Shown: piece by piece, positions 62,728-64,000 of the stretch
Numbering within the stretch: the stretch's first letter is position 1
Layout: each line of letters begins with the position of its first letter
Source of the DNA: JBPRGH01 sp051418055
GTDB lineage: Bacteria; Bacteroidota; Bacteroidia; Cytophagales; Cyclobacteriaceae
Reading direction: 5' to 3'
DNA length: 64,000 nucleotides
NCBI GenBank assembly: GCA_051418055.1
Contig: JBPRGH010000006.1
Coordinates: 62,001-126,000 of the forward strand
Notes under the pieces: generated by a model
The model's database searches: none
Told to the model about the DNA's origin: nothing
Seen by the model: only the letters and a program-made list of their open reading frames with translations
Made by a program: the position numbers and the translations under genes

Positions 62728-63468
62728 TTAGGAAGTTACAAGCAAATATGCCACACCTGAGGCAGTGATCTGAATAGTAAGGTTATCCAGGCCATGGCTA
62801 CTGAAAGCTTCTACAACAGTAGCAGCAAATGCACATATTAGAGCATACTGTATACCTATAACTAAAGGAAAATCCAGCAGTAAAAAGCCAAAAAAGCCGG
62901 CAATAATGCTTGAAATAAAAACTGCTGTTGATCCTTCGAGGCTTCTTTTTGCGGATACACCAGCTAAAGAAGGTACTTTATACCAATGCTTACCAAACCT
63001 TGCCCCTGCCGGCTCTCCTGCCGCATCGCCAAAACCGCCTATAAAATAACCTATACTGGCAAACTTGAGAAAGAAGACATTTGACAGAACACCTCCCAAA
63101 GCCGTCGTTGCTAATGGTATTAATATAAATAATGTTTGGTGTGGCCGATCAGAAGGTCTCGCCAAAGCATCATAAAAGGCAAATCCACTCCCTTTATATA
63201 CAGTAATTAAAACCAAAAGGCTTACAATCCCCCCTAAGATCATTACTGTAGACAAGCCATAAAAAATCTGCAAAAACCCGGCAAAACAAAAAATAAATAA
63301 ATGAAAAATCTTTCTCGTATAGGAAGTTTTCAGACCTTTCTTTTTTTTAAAATATACCGTTATCCCTGCGGATAATAAAGCATAAGCAGTTGTTAATGGA
63401 ACAAAAATAAAAATCGTACACCATGAAGGAACAGCATTTTCTAAAAAAAGAGTTAAATTTTCCCACAT
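62728..63468 (-). CDS. dolichol/phytol-kinase-like CTP-dependent membrane kinase
   Basis: 246 aa with seven or so membrane helices. The conserved block GDAAGEPAGARFGKHWYKV followed by AKRSLEGSTAVFISS matches the active-site pattern of the SEC59/DGK1/VTE5 family of CTP-dependent lipid kinases. An earlier SYTRKIFHLF motif is also typical. It would phosphorylate a polyprenol, phytol or diacylglycerol. It lies 67 bases after the histidine kinase on the same strand, so they may be cotranscribed, and converges with the response regulator. Confidence 0.8.
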   Translation of the reverse strand: MWENLTLFLENAVPSWCTIFIFVPLTTAYALLSAGITVYFKKKKGLKTSYTRKIFHLFIFCFAGFLQIFYGLSTVMILGGIVSLLVLITVYKGSGFAFYDALARPSDRPHQTLFILIPLATTALGGVLSNVFFLKFASIGYFIGGFGDAAGEPAGARFGKHWYKVPSLAGVSAKRSLEGSTAVFISSIIAGFFGFLLLDFPLVIGIQYALICAFAATVVEAFSSHGLDNLTIQITASGVAYLLVTS

Positions 63469-63535
63469 GATTAAATATCTACTGAAGCATTTTAGTTAGT
63501 GCTAATTTTAAGAATGGCAAAGAAGGTATAGTTGT

Positions 63536-64000
63536 TTAATTTTCCTCAACAGGAAGGTAAATTTTAAAAGCACTGCCTTTTTTATATTCGCTTTTATAGG
63601 AGACACTTCCACCCAAGCGCTCTACAGCTTTTTTTACGATATATAATCCCAATCCGTTACCATAGGACCTTTCATTTGCACGATAAAACATTTCAAAAAT
63701 GCGTGATTGATACTTGTTCTCTATTCCCACACCATTATCCTCTATACTGACTTCTATTCTGCCATCAATTTTATTGGTAGTAACAAATACATAAGGGTTT
63801 GCTGAAGGATATTTTGAAAATATTATAGCATTTTCTATCAGATTTTCGATGCAGCTTTTCAAAAGAGGATAACTACTATAAACGGTATTTATATTTAAAC
63901 TGTGCCTGAAATCAATCTGCTTTTGTGCGGCCAGCGTTTTATAATTCAAAACAACATCCTTTAAAAGCTCCTCAAGGTTTACCTGCTCAATCTCTACCTT
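63536..64000 (-). CDS. sensor histidine kinase, C-terminal part
   Basis: Only the last 154 codons are in the window; the N-terminus and the phospho-accepting His lie beyond the right edge. The ATPase domain is clear: N box LIENAIIFSKYP, G1 box SIEDNGVGIENKYQ, F box IFEMFYRANERS, G2 box GNGLGLYIVKKAVERLGG and the ending GSAFKIYLPVEEN. This is a HATPase_c domain of the ordinary type. The single-domain response regulator at 62339 may be its target. Confidence 0.92.
   Translation of the reverse strand, partial: KVEIEQVNLEELLKDVVLNYKTLAAQKQIDFRHSLNINTVYSSYPLLKSCIENLIENAIIFSKYPSANPYVFVTTNKIDGRIEVSIEDNGVGIENKYQSRIFEMFYRANERSYGNGLGLYIVKKAVERLGGSVSYKSEYKKGSAFKIYLPVEEN

Noticed and set aside
1..64000. 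Insertion sequences, prophage, CRISPR, rRNA or tRNA
   Set aside because: No transposase, integrase, phage structural gene, regular spaced repeat or recognisable RNA gene of these kinds was found by reading.

Overview
The window comes from an AT-rich genome of the phylum Bacteroidota, most likely a Cytophagales-type gliding or marine bacterium. The evidence is SusC/SusD pairs, a type IX secretion sorting domain, many short Cys-lipobox lipoproteins, TAnnTTTG-type promoter elements and a flexirubin/dialkylresorcinol-type gene cluster. The species cannot be named from sequence alone. No rRNA, tRNA, CRISPR array, transposase or prophage gene was seen.

Region 1 (1-32600) is a starch/maltodextrin utilisation locus. 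On the minus strand run susC-susD-susE-GH13 (T9SS-secreted)-GH13 (lipoprotein). A second susC-susD pair follows, and then at least three very large tandem FG-GAP/VCBS lipoproteins with ASPIC/UnbV modules, with a small lipoprotein between two of them. Divergently, on the plus strand, lie a LacI-type regulator, a pyruvate-kinase-like protein, a cytoplasmic GH31 alpha-glucosidase, a GH13 lipoprotein, an SLC45/GPH-like sugar transporter and methylglyoxal synthase. A nearly identical operator-like motif (core CGCAAyCGTTTGC) lies before both susC genes, and a related copy lies before GH31. This suggests one LacI-controlled regulon covering capture, hydrolysis, uptake and glycolytic overflow.

Region 2 (32600-41250) is ordinary chromosome: a TPR lipoprotein, a DUF3108 protein and dapD on the minus strand; a glycosyltransferase; a decayed Mut7-C gene; a stand-alone FecR-domain lipoprotein; an EF-hand lipoprotein; DUF4268 and DUF6090 proteins; a cold-shock protein; an unknown protein; and a YceI protein.

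Region 3 (41388-49906) is a tightly packed plus-strand operon: an exported helical protein, DarA, DarB, an unknown protein, a BtrH-like putative acyltransferase, an ABC-2 exporter (ATPase and permease), an acyl carrier protein, a full KAS and a KAS-like protein lacking the catalytic Cys. It looks like a compact dialkylresorcinol/polyketide pathway that lacks the tyrosine ammonia-lyase, dehydratase and ketoreductase genes of typical flexirubin clusters.

Region 4 (49909-64000) holds a TonB receptor with a DtxR/MntR-like dyad upstream, an EF-hand membrane protein, an amidohydrolase interrupted by one in-frame TAG, an undescribed structured RNA ending in a strong terminator just before a PhzF gene, an acetyl-CoA hydrolase-family CoA-transferase followed by possible remains of a GNAT domain, DUF3820, a Tat-type aminotransferase, small membrane proteins, a class II glutamine amidotransferase, an ArsI/ArsO-like organoarsenical pair, a response regulator, a dolichol/phytol-kinase-like protein and the end of a histidine kinase.
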